Source of the DNA: Solirubrobacteraceae bacterium
GTDB lineage: Bacteria; Actinomycetota; Thermoleophilia; Solirubrobacterales; Solirubrobacteraceae
DNA: 14,853 nucleotides
NCBI GenBank assembly: GCA_030149625.1
Contig: JASLHP010000104.1
Span: forward strand, 1-14,853
Direction of reading: 5' to 3'
Under the pieces are notes generated by a model. That model was not told the DNA's origin. It saw only the letters and a program-made list of their open reading frames with translations, and ran no database searches. Every line of letters begins with the position of its first letter. The first letter of the stretch is position 1. Below, one piece after another: positions 6,957 to 13,770 of this stretch. The position numbers and the translations under genes are program-made.

Positions 6957-8281
6957 CTGCTCCGTTCGACACGATCGACGACGCGATCGCCGACATTCGC
7001 GCGGGGCGCATCGTGATCGTCTGCGACGGCGAAGAGCGCGAGAACGAGGGCGACCTCGTGATGGCCGCGCAGTTCGCGACGCCCGAGTCCGTCAACTTCA
7101 TGGCCAAGGAGGCACGCGGCCTGATCTGCCTCGCGCTCAGCGCCGAGCGCTGCGAGCAGCTCGGCCTCAGTCCGATGACGCGCCGCAACCAGTCGCTGCA
7201 CGAAACCGCGTTCACCGTGTCGATCGAGGCGCGTCACGGCGTCACCACGGGCATCTCCGCGCACGACCGCGCCCGCACCATCCAGACGGCGATCGACCCA
7301 GCCAGCAGCGCCGAGGATCTCGTGCGGCCGGGTCACATCTTCCCACTGCGTGCCCGCCGCGGCGGCGTGCTCGAGCGCTCCGGTCACACCGAGGCCGCCG
7401 TCGACCTCGCGCGCCTCGCCGGCGTGTCGCACGCGGGCGTGATCTGCGAGATCCTCAACGACGACGGCACGATGGCAAGGGTCGGCGACCTGATCCCCTA
7501 CGCGCGCCGCCACCGCCTGCGCATGGTCACGGTCGCCGAGCTGATCGCGCATCGCAGGCAGTCCGAGAGCCTCGTCGAACGCGTCGCCAGCGCGCGCCTG
7601 CCGACGCCCTTCGGTGTCTTCCGCCTGCACGGCTATCGCTCGCTCGTCGATGGCGGCCAGCACCTCGCGCTGGTGTACGGCGAGGTCGCGGGCGTGCCCG
7701 ACGTGCTCGTGCGCGTGCACTCCGAGTGCGTCACCGGCGAGGTCTTCGGCTCGCTGCGCTGCGACTGCGGCCCGCAACTGCAGCAGGCGATGCGCCAGAT
7801 CGCCGAGCAGGGCGCCGGAGCGATCGTGTACCTCGCACAGGAGGGGCGCGGGATCGGGCTGCTCAACAAGGTGCGCGCGTACGCGCTGCAGGACACCCAC
7901 GGTCTCGACACCGTCGATGCCAACCTCGCCCTCGGCTTCGCCGCCGACCTGCGCGACTTCGGCATCGGCGCGCAGATCCTGGCGGACCTCGGGCTGTCGA
8001 GCATCCGCCTGCTGACCAACAACCCGCGCAAGATCATCGGCCTGGAGGGCTACGGGCTCGAGGTCGCAGACCAGGTTCCGATCGAGATCGCGGGCGGGCC
8101 CGAGTCCGAGCGCTACATGCTCTCGAAGGCGCTGCGGCTCGGGCACACGCTCAGCGCCATCGACCCGTCGCTCGCCGTCGACCCCGGCCATTCATCCGGA
8201 CTCGACGCGGAGCGACTTCCAGGGCTCGACGCTGACGCTCCCCTGTGGGTGGGCGCCGAGGTCCCCGAGGGGATCGCGTGA
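6953..8281 (+). CDS. ribBA: Bifunctional RibBA: DHBP synthase / GTP cyclohydrolase II
   Basis: 442 residues from ATG 6953. The N-terminal half is 3,4-dihydroxy-2-butanone-4-phosphate synthase, which acts on ribulose 5-phosphate: RENEGD at 29-34, GVTTGISAHDR at 96-106, RPGHIFPLRA, and catalytic H145 (SGHTEA) and E166 (CEILNDDGTMA). The second half is GTP cyclohydrolase II: zinc cysteines C259, C270 and C272 in HSECVTGEVFGSLRCDCG, EGRGIGL at 297-303, DTVDANLALGF, and TNNPRKI at 355-361. Both active sites look intact; the usual DD before RENEGD reads DG here. The last ~40 residues are a variable tail. Together these reactions make both precursors of riboflavin, hence FMN. No ribE, ribH or ribD is adjacent, so this is a stand-alone copy placed among FMN-dependent enzymes. 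The stop overlaps the next GTG (GTGA). Confidence 0.96.
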   Translation: MTAPFDTIDDAIADIRAGRIVIVCDGEERENEGDLVMAAQFATPESVNFMAKEARGLICLALSAERCEQLGLSPMTRRNQSLHETAFTVSIEARHGVTTGISAHDRARTIQTAIDPASSAEDLVRPGHIFPLRARRGGVLERSGHTEAAVDLARLAGVSHAGVICEILNDDGTMARVGDLIPYARRHRLRMVTVAELIAHRRQSESLVERVASARLPTPFGVFRLHGYRSLVDGGQHLALVYGEVAGVPDVLVRVHSECVTGEVFGSLRCDCGPQLQQAMRQIAEQGAGAIVYLAQEGRGIGLLNKVRAYALQDTHGLDTVDANLALGFAADLRDFGIGAQILADLGLSSIRLLTNNPRKIIGLEGYGLEVADQVPIEIAGGPESERYMLSKALRLGHTLSAIDPSLAVDPGHSSGLDAERLPGLDADAPLWVGAEVPEGIA

Positions 8282-9042
8282 GCGCGGCCGAGCACGACAT
8301 GCGCGCCGTCATGGGCCACTTCGCCACCGGCGTCTGCGTCGTCAGCACTCGCGGCGGCGACGGCAGCCCCGTCGGCACGACCGTCAATGCCGTCACGTCC
8401 GTCTCGCTCGAGCCGCCCCTGCTGCTCGTGTGCCTCGCGCACGACAGCGAGACCCTCTCGTCCATAAACGCGTCATCGCGCTTCGCGGTCAGCATTCTCG
8501 CGGAGAGCCAGCGGGAGCACTCCACGCGGTTCGCCGCCAAGGGCCAGCGGGCGCGCTCGCAGGAGATCGAGTTCAGCGAGCACGACCTCGGCTTGCCGTG
8601 TCTGCCCGACGCGCTCGCGACGATCGCCTGCCGCGTCGACGCGACGCACCGCGCCGGCGATCACACGATCGTGATCGGCGAGGCGCTGTCGATGGCGCGT
8701 GCGAGCGAGGACGTCGCGCCGCTGCTGTTCTTCCGCGGCTCCTACTCGCGCCTGGAGTCCCCGCGTGCCGTCGAGTCCGAGCGTGCCGTCGAGTCCGAGC
8801 GCGCTGTCGAGTCCGAGCGCGCTGTCGAGTCCGAGCGCGCTGTCGAGTCCGAGCGTGCCGTCGAGTCCGAGCGCGCCGTCGAGTCCGCGCGTGCCGTCGA
8901 GTCCGCGCGTGCCGTTGAGCCGAGCCGGCCGGTTGAGCCGAGTCGGCCGGTTGAGCCCCGGTGGCCGGCCGCGCGCACGCGCAGCGCCCGGCCCAAGCAG
9001 CCCGGGGTCAGGCGAATCGCGACGCTCGAACGCGTCGGCTGA
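8278..9042 (+). CDS. Split-barrel flavin reductase (FMN reductase) with hexapeptide-repeat tail
   Basis: 254 residues from GTG 8278, which overlaps the ribBA stop (GTGA) and has GAGGGG 5 nt upstream. Residues ~8-160 are a Flavin_Reduct/DIM6-NTAB FMN-binding split barrel: MGHFATGVCVVST, then GTTVNAVTSVSLEPPLLLVC (the FMN-phosphate segment), SSRFAVSILAESQ, and the closing PLLFFRGSYSRLE. Members pass electrons from NAD(P)H to free FMN for two-component monooxygenases. Residues 163-228 are eleven tandem six-residue units, mainly RAVESE, drifting to R(A/P)VEP, followed by a basic ~25-residue end. Normal family members stop at about 160-190 residues, so the tail is an addition. Its position between ribBA and sfnG points to FMNH2 supply for SfnG, SfnB or SsuD. 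The partner monooxygenase is not shown by sequence. Confidence 0.92.
   Translation: MSAAEHDMRAVMGHFATGVCVVSTRGGDGSPVGTTVNAVTSVSLEPPLLLVCLAHDSETLSSINASSRFAVSILAESQREHSTRFAAKGQRARSQEIEFSEHDLGLPCLPDALATIACRVDATHRAGDHTIVIGEALSMARASEDVAPLLFFRGSYSRLESPRAVESERAVESERAVESERAVESERAVESERAVESERAVESARAVESARAVEPSRPVEPSRPVEPRWPAARTRSARPKQPGVRRIATLERVG
8764..8961 (+). repeat. 18-bp tandem repeat (11 units) inside the flavin reductase gene
   Basis: Eleven consecutive 18-bp units begin at 8764. Units 1-8 (8764-8907) follow CGYGCYGTCGAGTCCGMG with few changes and encode RAVES(E/A); units 3-5 are identical to each other, as are units 1, 2 and 6. Units 9-11 (8908-8961) are diverged and encode R(A/P)VEP. The graded divergence from one end looks like minisatellite expansion by slippage. 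Period and frame are kept, so the protein is not interrupted. Confidence 0.95.
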
Positions 9043-9057
9043 GAAGCGAGAGCCGGG

Positions 9058-9078
9058 CACGCAGCACGCAGCACGCAG
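9058..9078 (+). repeat. Three tandem CACGCAG heptamers upstream of sfnG
   Basis: CACGCAG is repeated three times without spacing at 9058-9078, in the 103-bp gap between the flavin reductase and sfnG, about 68 bp before the sfnG start. It may be a regulator-binding array or simple slippage. Confidence 0.5.
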
Positions 9079-9106
9079 GGCCGCACCGCAGCGCCGTCCA
9101 ATCTTC

Positions 9107-9127
9107 ATAAAAAAAATAAAAATAATG
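9107..9127 (+). promoter_or_regulatory. A/T-only stretch before sfnG, possible internal promoter or unstructured leader
   Basis: Twenty of 21 bases from 9107 to 9127 are A or T, with an eight-A run, in a genome that is otherwise extremely GC-rich. It follows the only sizeable gap inside the plus-strand operon. It contains -10-like hexamers (TAAAAA, AATAAT) but no matching -35 was found. It may melt easily as a promoter or keep the sfnG ribosome site free of structure. Confidence 0.45.
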
Positions 9128-9145
9128 AGAAAGCGAGGTTCGCGG

Positions 9146-10303
9146 GTGACCGTCACAAGCGAGGATCCGATCAAGTTCGCCTACTGGGTGCCCAACGTCA
9201 GCGGCGGGCTCGTCGTCTCGAAGATCGAGCAGCGCACCGATTGGGGCATCGAGTACAACCGCGAGCTCGCGCGGCTGGCCGAGAACCGCGGCTTCGAGTA
9301 CGCGCTCAGCCAGGTCCGCTACATGGCCAGCTATGGCGCCGAGTACCAGCACGAGTCGACTGGCTTCTCGCTCGCGCTGCTGCTCGCGACCGAGCGCCTG
9401 AAGGTCATCGCCGCGATCCACCCAGGCCTGTGGCAGCCCGGCGTGTTCGCCAAGCTCGGCGCCTCCGCCGACGTCATCTCCGGTGGGCGCTTTGCCGTCA
9501 ACGTCGTTTCCGGCTGGTTCAAGGGCGAGTTCCAGGCGCTCGGCGAGCCGTGGCTCGAGCACGACGAGCGCTACCGCCGCTCCGAGGAGTTCATCCGCGT
9601 GCTGAAGGCCAGCTGGACCGAGGACGAGGCCGAGTTCTCCGGCGACTTCTACAACCTGCACGGCTACTCGCTCAAACCGAAGCCGCTGCAGAAGCCGCAC
9701 CCGCAGATCTTCCAGGGCGGCAATTCCACCGCCGCGCGGCAGATGGCAGGCCGCGTGTCCGACTGGTATTTCATGAACGGCAACTCGTTCGACGGCGTGC
9801 GCAGCCAGATCGAGGAGGTCTCCGCCTACGCCAGAAACGCCGGGCGTCAGCCGGGCAGCGACGTCCGCTTCGGCCTCAACGCGTTCATCGTCGCTCGCGA
9901 CAGCGAGTCCGAGGCGCACGCGGTCGTCGAGGAGATCGTCGCCAAGGCCGACAAGGAGGCCGTCGAGGGCTTCGGCGCCGCTGTCAAGCAGGCCGGGCAG
10001 TCCTCCTCGGACGGGCGCGGCATGTGGCAGGACTCCGAGTTCAAGGACCTCGTCCAGTACAACGACGGCTTCCGCAGCGGCCTGATCGGCACGCCCGAGC
10101 AGGTCGCACGACGCATCGTCGAGTACCGCAAGCTCGGCGTCGGGCTGATCCTCTCAGGCTTCCTGCACTTCCAGGAGGAGGTCGACTACTTCGGCCTGAA
10201 GGTGCTGCCGATCGTACGCGAGCTCGAGGCCGAGCTCGGCTCAGACGCGCAGTCGCCGCCGGCGGCGAACAGCGCGCTCGCGACCCCCGCCTCGATCGCA
10301 TGA
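9146..10303 (+). CDS. sfnG: Dimethyl sulfone monooxygenase, SfnG family (FMNH2-dependent)
   Basis: 385 residues from GTG 9146. That start has GAGG 7 nt upstream; an ATG at 9125 lies in frame but in the A-rich run, without a ribosome site and followed by codons (AGA, CGA) unlike the gene. The protein is a bacterial-luciferase-like TIM barrel. IKFAYWVPNVSGG, SKIEQRTDWGIEYNR, NVVSGWFKGEFQALGE, WLEHDERYRRSEEFI, PQIFQGGNS and DLVQYNDGF are, as I recall, close to Pseudomonas SfnG. SfnG uses FMNH2 and oxygen to cleave dimethyl sulfone into methanesulfinate and formaldehyde, allowing growth on DMSO2 as sulfur source. The C-terminal ~25 residues are a low-complexity extension. The stop overlaps the sfnB start (ATGA). 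Function is well supported by family; in vivo substrate is inferred. Confidence 0.93.
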   Translation: MTVTSEDPIKFAYWVPNVSGGLVVSKIEQRTDWGIEYNRELARLAENRGFEYALSQVRYMASYGAEYQHESTGFSLALLLATERLKVIAAIHPGLWQPGVFAKLGASADVISGGRFAVNVVSGWFKGEFQALGEPWLEHDERYRRSEEFIRVLKASWTEDEAEFSGDFYNLHGYSLKPKPLQKPHPQIFQGGNSTAARQMAGRVSDWYFMNGNSFDGVRSQIEEVSAYARNAGRQPGSDVRFGLNAFIVARDSESEAHAVVEEIVAKADKEAVEGFGAAVKQAGQSSSDGRGMWQDSEFKDLVQYNDGFRSGLIGTPEQVARRIVEYRKLGVGLILSGFLHFQEEVDYFGLKVLPIVRELEAELGSDAQSPPAANSALATPASIA

Positions 10304-11619
10304 GCACCGCCGAGATCGATCGCACGCTACCCGGCGCCGGCGGCGACCCGGAGTCGGGCGGCGCCGAGCCGCCGGAGTCGGTCGGCGCCGAGCCGCCGCT
10401 GAGCGACGCCCACCGCATCGCCTCCGACGAGGAGGCGATGACTCGCGCCGCGGCCGTGCTGGAGCCGATCGCGGCAGGCGCCTCGGAGCGCGACCGCGAG
10501 CGCAGGCTGCCCGTCGCGGCGATCGAGCTGCTCTCCGCGGAGGGCCTGCTCGCGATCACCGTTCCGGCCCAGTTCGGTGGCGCCGGCGTGTCCGCCGAGA
10601 CGCTCGCGCGGGTCGTGAGCCTGCTCGCGAGCGCCGACCCCAACGTCGCGCAGATCCCGCAGAGCCACTTCGTCTACCTGGAGCTGATACGACAGCTCGG
10701 CACGAGCGCCCAGCAGCAGCTCATGTTCGGCGAGGTGCTCGCCGGCCGGCGCTTGGCCAACGCGCAGTCCGAGGCCGGCTCCAAGACCGTCGCCGACATC
10801 CGCGCCAGCCTGCGCCCCGCGGCGAGTGGCGCCGCGGCGAACGGGAGCTCTGCACACGACGACTTCATCCTCGACGGCCAGAAGTTCTATTGCACCGGCT
10901 CGCTGCTCGCACACTGGCTGACGGTGCTCGCCAAGGACCAGCACGGCGACACGCAGGTCGCGATCGTCTCGCCCCACGCCGAGGGCGTCAGCATCGTCGA
11001 TGACTGGGCGGGAATGGGGCAGCGAACGACCGCGAGCGGCACCGTCAAGCTCGACCGCGTGAGCGTGCCAGCCGCGATGGTGATCCCCCATCACCGCATG
11101 TTCGAGCGCCCGCAAGTGTACGGCGCGCGAGCGCAGCTGATCCACACGGCGATCGACGTCGGCATCGCCGCCGGCGCGCTGCGGGACGCGGCCGAGTTCG
11201 TGCGCACCGCCAGCCGTCCCTGGTTCGAGGCCGACGTCGAGCGCGCGGCCGATGACCCGCTGCTGATCCAGCGCGCCGGCGAGCTCGCGATCGGCGTTCG
11301 CGCCGCGCAGGCGTTGCTGGCCGAGGCCGGACGCACGATCGACGCGGTCGAACGCCAGGGGATCGACGAGGCCGGCTCGGCACGGGCATCGATCGCGGTC
11401 GCCGCCGCCAAGGCGCTCGCGGACAGAGTCGCCGTGGAGACGACCAGCGCTCTGTTCGAGCTCGCCGGCACGCGCTCGGCGGCCAACGATCTCAACCTGC
11501 ACCGCCACTGGCGCAACGCGCGCACGCACACGCTGCACGACCCCGTGCGCTGGAAGCTCCAACACATCGGCCGCTACACGCTGAGCGGCACGTTCCCCCC
11601 CCAGCACGGGCAGGTGTGA
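10300..11619 (+). CDS. sfnB: SfnB/MsuC-like acyl-CoA-dehydrogenase-fold flavoprotein monooxygenase
   Basis: 439 residues from ATG 10300, coupled to sfnG by ATGA. After a ~37-residue Pro/Gly/Glu-rich N-terminus come the acyl-CoA dehydrogenase fold domains: helical LPVAAIELLSAEGLLAITVP with AQFGGAG, the middle barrel (FILDGQKFYCTGSLLAHWL), and a C-terminal helical domain with DVGIAAGALRDAAEFV and SRPW. The last part, WRNARTHTLHDPVRWKLQHIG, is typical of the SfnB/DszC/MsuC group rather than true acyl-CoA dehydrogenases. MsuC uses FMNH2 to oxidise methanesulfinate to methanesulfonate, precisely the step needed between SfnG and an MsuD-type enzyme; SfnB itself is a sulfur-starvation protein of less certain reaction. 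The N-terminus contains a 24-bp duplication. One base separates the stop from the ssuD ATG. Confidence 0.88.
   Translation: MSTAEIDRTLPGAGGDPESGGAEPPESVGAEPPLSDAHRIASDEEAMTRAAAVLEPIAAGASERDRERRLPVAAIELLSAEGLLAITVPAQFGGAGVSAETLARVVSLLASADPNVAQIPQSHFVYLELIRQLGTSAQQQLMFGEVLAGRRLANAQSEAGSKTVADIRASLRPAASGAAANGSSAHDDFILDGQKFYCTGSLLAHWLTVLAKDQHGDTQVAIVSPHAEGVSIVDDWAGMGQRTTASGTVKLDRVSVPAAMVIPHHRMFERPQVYGARAQLIHTAIDVGIAAGALRDAAEFVRTASRPWFEADVERAADDPLLIQRAGELAIGVRAAQALLAEAGRTIDAVERQGIDEAGSARASIAVAAAKALADRVAVETTSALFELAGTRSAANDLNLHRHWRNARTHTLHDPVRWKLQHIGRYTLSGTFPPQHGQV
10351..10398 (+). repeat. 24-bp tandem duplication in the sfnB 5' end
   Basis: Two adjacent 24-bp copies, 10351-10374 and 10375-10398, differ by one base and encode ESGGAEPP and ESVGAEPP. 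They lie in the unconserved N-terminal extension, in frame. Confidence 0.85.
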
Positions 11620-11620
11620 G

Positions 11621-12871
11621 ATGACGAGCGATGAGCACGCGGACGGCGGCGGGCTCGTCTTTCACTGGTTCCTGCCGACGCAGGGAGACGGCCGCAGGCT
11701 GATCGAGCAGGAGCGCCGAGCGGGCGTCGCCGGCGGCCCGCGCGCAGCGTCGCTCGGCTACCTCACGCAGGTGGCGCTCGCCGCCGAGGAGCTCGGGTTC
11801 GAAGGCGCGCTGACGCCCACGGGGCTGTGGTGCGAAGACGCGTGGGTGACGACCGCGATGCTCAGCCAGCGCACCGAGCGGCTCAAGTTCATGATCGCCT
11901 TCCGTCCGGGACTGGTCAGCCCGACGCTCGCGGCGCAGATGGCCGCCACCTTTCAGCGCCAGAGCGGCGGCAGGCTGCTCTTGAACGTCGTCACCGGCGG
12001 CGACGGCGCGGAACAGCGTGCGCTGGGCGACCGCCTCGAGAAGGCCGCGCGCTACGAGCGCACCGCCGAGTTCCTGTCGATCGTGCGCGAGCTGTGGCGC
12101 GGCGCCGAGGTCGATCTGGAGGGCAGGCGGCTGTCGGTGTCCGCCGCCCAGCTCGAACAGCTGCCCGCGCCCACGCCGCCGATCTACTTCGGCGGCTCTT
12201 CCGCCGCCGCGCTCGACGTCGCCGCGCGCTACGTCGAGGTGTACCTGAGCTGGGGCGAGCCGCCCTCGCTGCTACGCGAGAAGCTCGACGCCGTCACGGC
12301 GATGGCCTCGGCGCGCGGCCGGCCGCTGCGACACGGAATAAGGCTGCACGTCGTCAGTCGCGACAGCGCCGCGGAGGCGTGGCGTGAGGCCGAGCGGCTG
12401 CTCGACGGCATCCCGGCGGAGACCATCGAGCTCGTCCAGCAGCGGCTGCGCAGCAGCGAGTCCGAGGGGCAGCGGCGGATGATCTCGCTGCACAACGGCT
12501 CGGCATCCGAGCTCGAGGTCGCCCCCAATCTATGGGCTGGCGTTGGGCTCGCGCGCGGCGGCGCCGGCACCGCGCTCGTGGGCAGCCACGAGGAAGTCGC
12601 CGAGCGTATCGCGGAGTACGCGGCGCTCGGCATCAGCGAGTTCGTGCTGTCGGGGTACCCGCACTTGGAGGAGGCGTACTGGTTCGCCGAGGGCGTGCTG
12701 CCGGTGTTGCGCGAGCGCGGGCTGTGGGCCGGTGCGCCCGCACGATCGGCGGCCGTCGGTCAGGCCGCGACGAGCGGCGATCGGGGCTTGAGCGTGCCGT
12801 TCACCGTAGGCGGCGCGAGCTCCACGAAGGGGGCGGGACTCGCCGTCGCCGCCGGCGCGCATGGCCGCTGA
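11621..12871 (+). CDS. ssuD: FMNH2-dependent alkanesulfonate/methanesulfonate monooxygenase (SsuD/MsuD family)
   Basis: 416 residues from ATG 11621, starting one base after the sfnB stop. This luciferase-like barrel splits C1 or longer alkanesulfonates into sulfite and an aldehyde using FMNH2 and oxygen. Family landmarks are present: VFHWFLPTQGDG, TGLWCEDAW with C71, LKFMIAFRPG, LNVVTGGD, PPIYFGGSS, LSWGEPP, GIRLHVVSRD (R241, H243), NLWAGVGLARGGAGTALVG (R312) and LSGYPHLEEAY (Y346). By position these match the E. coli active-site residues C54, R226, H228, R297 and Y331. The position of E. coli H11 is glutamine here (Q21). The C-terminal ~45 residues are Ala/Gly/Ser-rich and extend past the usual end (~380). 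Whether it prefers methanesulfonate (MsuD) or longer sulfonates (SsuD) cannot be decided; the SfnG/SfnB neighbours favour methanesulfonate. Confidence 0.93.
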   Translation: MTSDEHADGGGLVFHWFLPTQGDGRRLIEQERRAGVAGGPRAASLGYLTQVALAAEELGFEGALTPTGLWCEDAWVTTAMLSQRTERLKFMIAFRPGLVSPTLAAQMAATFQRQSGGRLLLNVVTGGDGAEQRALGDRLEKAARYERTAEFLSIVRELWRGAEVDLEGRRLSVSAAQLEQLPAPTPPIYFGGSSAAALDVAARYVEVYLSWGEPPSLLREKLDAVTAMASARGRPLRHGIRLHVVSRDSAAEAWREAERLLDGIPAETIELVQQRLRSSESEGQRRMISLHNGSASELEVAPNLWAGVGLARGGAGTALVGSHEEVAERIAEYAALGISEFVLSGYPHLEEAYWFAEGVLPVLRERGLWAGAPARSAAVGQAATSGDRGLSVPFTVGGASSTKGAGLAVAAGAHGR

Positions 12872-13460
12872 GGAGCACCGCCCAGCACCGCGACTGCTGG
12901 CAGTGGTGGGCAGCGTCACACCGCCAGGACGACTGCGCCGCGCCGTCGCGGAGGCCGTCGAGCGCATTCGCCCGTCGGTGGGTGCGGCGGAGCTGCTCGA
13001 CCTGAGCGAGCTGCGCGTCTCGTTCGCGGACGGGCGCCAGCCCGATGAATTCGGAGATGACACGGGCGCTGTCGTCGCGGCGATCGGTCGTGCCGACGTT
13101 GTCGCGTTCGCCACGCCCGTGTACCGCGGATCGATGACGGGGGCGCTCAAGAACGTCTTCGATGTCCTGCCCGTGCGCGCGCTTCGCTCGAAGGTCGCAG
13201 CGCTGGTCGCCATGGGCGGAAGCGATCATCACTTCCTCGGCGCCGACCGGCACCTGCGCGACGTGCTCACCTTCTTCGGGGCGCTCGCCACGCCCGTCTC
13301 GGTCTACCTCACGGGCGCCGACTTCGCCGACGGGGCGCCGGCGGAGCGCTCGGCGCGGGCGCTGGACGAGCTGCTGGCGGGCGCGGTGGCGCTGGCGGCG
13401 GCGGTCGATGCGACGCATCAGGTCGCAGCGCTCGGGCCCGAGCCTTTGTGGGCGCGATGA
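12861..13460 (+). CDS. ssuE: NAD(P)H-dependent FMN reductase (SsuE/MsuE family)
   Basis: 199 residues from ATG 12861, overlapping the ssuD end by 11 bp. This is a flavodoxin-like fold: LLAVVGSVTPPGRLRRAV is the FMN-phosphate loop (family form GS-x-x-x-x-S-x), DVVAFATPVYRGSMTGALKNVFDVLP is the conserved second segment, and VAALVAMGGSDHHFL the third. SsuE and MsuE reduce FMN with NAD(P)H for SsuD or MsuD. It is the last gene of the operon; a weak GC stem (13467-13480) follows, then the MITE-like element. It is unrelated in fold to the flavin reductase encoded at 8278-9042, so the operon has two independent FMNH2 sources. SsuE and MsuE cannot be told apart by eye. Confidence 0.9.
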   Translation: MAAEEHRPAPRLLAVVGSVTPPGRLRRAVAEAVERIRPSVGAAELLDLSELRVSFADGRQPDEFGDDTGAVVAAIGRADVVAFATPVYRGSMTGALKNVFDVLPVRALRSKVAALVAMGGSDHHFLGADRHLRDVLTFFGALATPVSVYLTGADFADGAPAERSARALDELLAGAVALAAAVDATHQVAALGPEPLWAR

Positions 13461-13514
13461 GTCGTCGGGCAAGCATGCCCAGCGTCGCGGATATTGGGGC
13501 TCATCGGGGATTTA

Positions 13515-13676
13515 GAACCTGTTTCAAAATGAGGGTGCGGTCGGGTGTTTCTGGACCAAGCCGGGCGACGCGGGCCGGTGAAGCCCGTGCTGGTAGCACG
13601 GGCAAGACGGCACGTGACGATCCGGCGCCGTGTACAGGGACGCATCCGGGTGGGCCGGTCATTTTGAAACAGGTTC
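13515..13676. mobile_element. MITE-like element, 162 bp, 16-bp terminal inverted repeats with TTA target duplication
   Basis: GAACCTGTTTCAAAAT at 13515-13530 is repeated in exact inverse at 13661-13676. Each end is flanked by TTA (13512-13514 and 13677-13679), a direct duplication as left by IS5-family (TNA-type) transposases. The ~130-bp interior carries no credible gene; shadow frames crossing it have no start context. It includes a 9-bp hairpin at 13583-13603. The A/T-rich ends stand out from the GC-rich host. It must be moved in trans by a related full-length insertion sequence, which is not in this window. Confidence 0.8.
13583..13603. other. Perfect 9-bp stem, 3-nt loop hairpin inside the MITE-like element
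   Basis: GCCCGTGCT pairs with AGCACGGGC around a GGT loop. It is the strongest local fold in the element and could end read-through from ssuE, although no T-run follows on either strand. Confidence 0.5.
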
Positions 13677-13679
13677 TTA

Positions 13680-13770
13680 GCCCACCAACAGCCGTCAGGG
13701 GGCTGAATCCGAGCGGGGCACCGGGCCGCCAGCCCCGTGGGACGTGGCGTAATCGTGGTACGTTAACAAC
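13680..13770 (+). promoter_or_regulatory. Region upstream of the vapBC-type pair
   Basis: Contains a 6-bp GC stem (CGGGGC 13714-13719 with GCCCCG 13732-13737) and, just before the antitoxin ATG, TGGTACGTT, which could be an extended -10 element. There is no Shine-Dalgarno, so a leaderless or nearly leaderless transcript is plausible. Such operons are usually repressed by their own protein pair, but no operator stands out clearly. Confidence 0.35.

Noticed and set aside
5722..7215. Long minus-strand frame (497 codons) opposite lysR
   Set aside because: Arg/Ala/Asp-rich shadow typical of GC-rich DNA; the opposite strand encodes clear LysR and RibBA domains.
8764..8961. Regular repeat array as a CRISPR
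   Set aside because: Units are contiguous with no spacers and are in frame within a coding region.
9125..9127. ATG as the sfnG start
   Set aside because: It lies in the A/T tract without a ribosome site and adds seven residues with atypical codons; GTG 9146 is better supported, though the ATG is not excluded.
13467..13480. Hairpin GGGCA/TGCCC after ssuE as terminator
   Set aside because: The stem is only 5 bp with no T-run; too weak to call.
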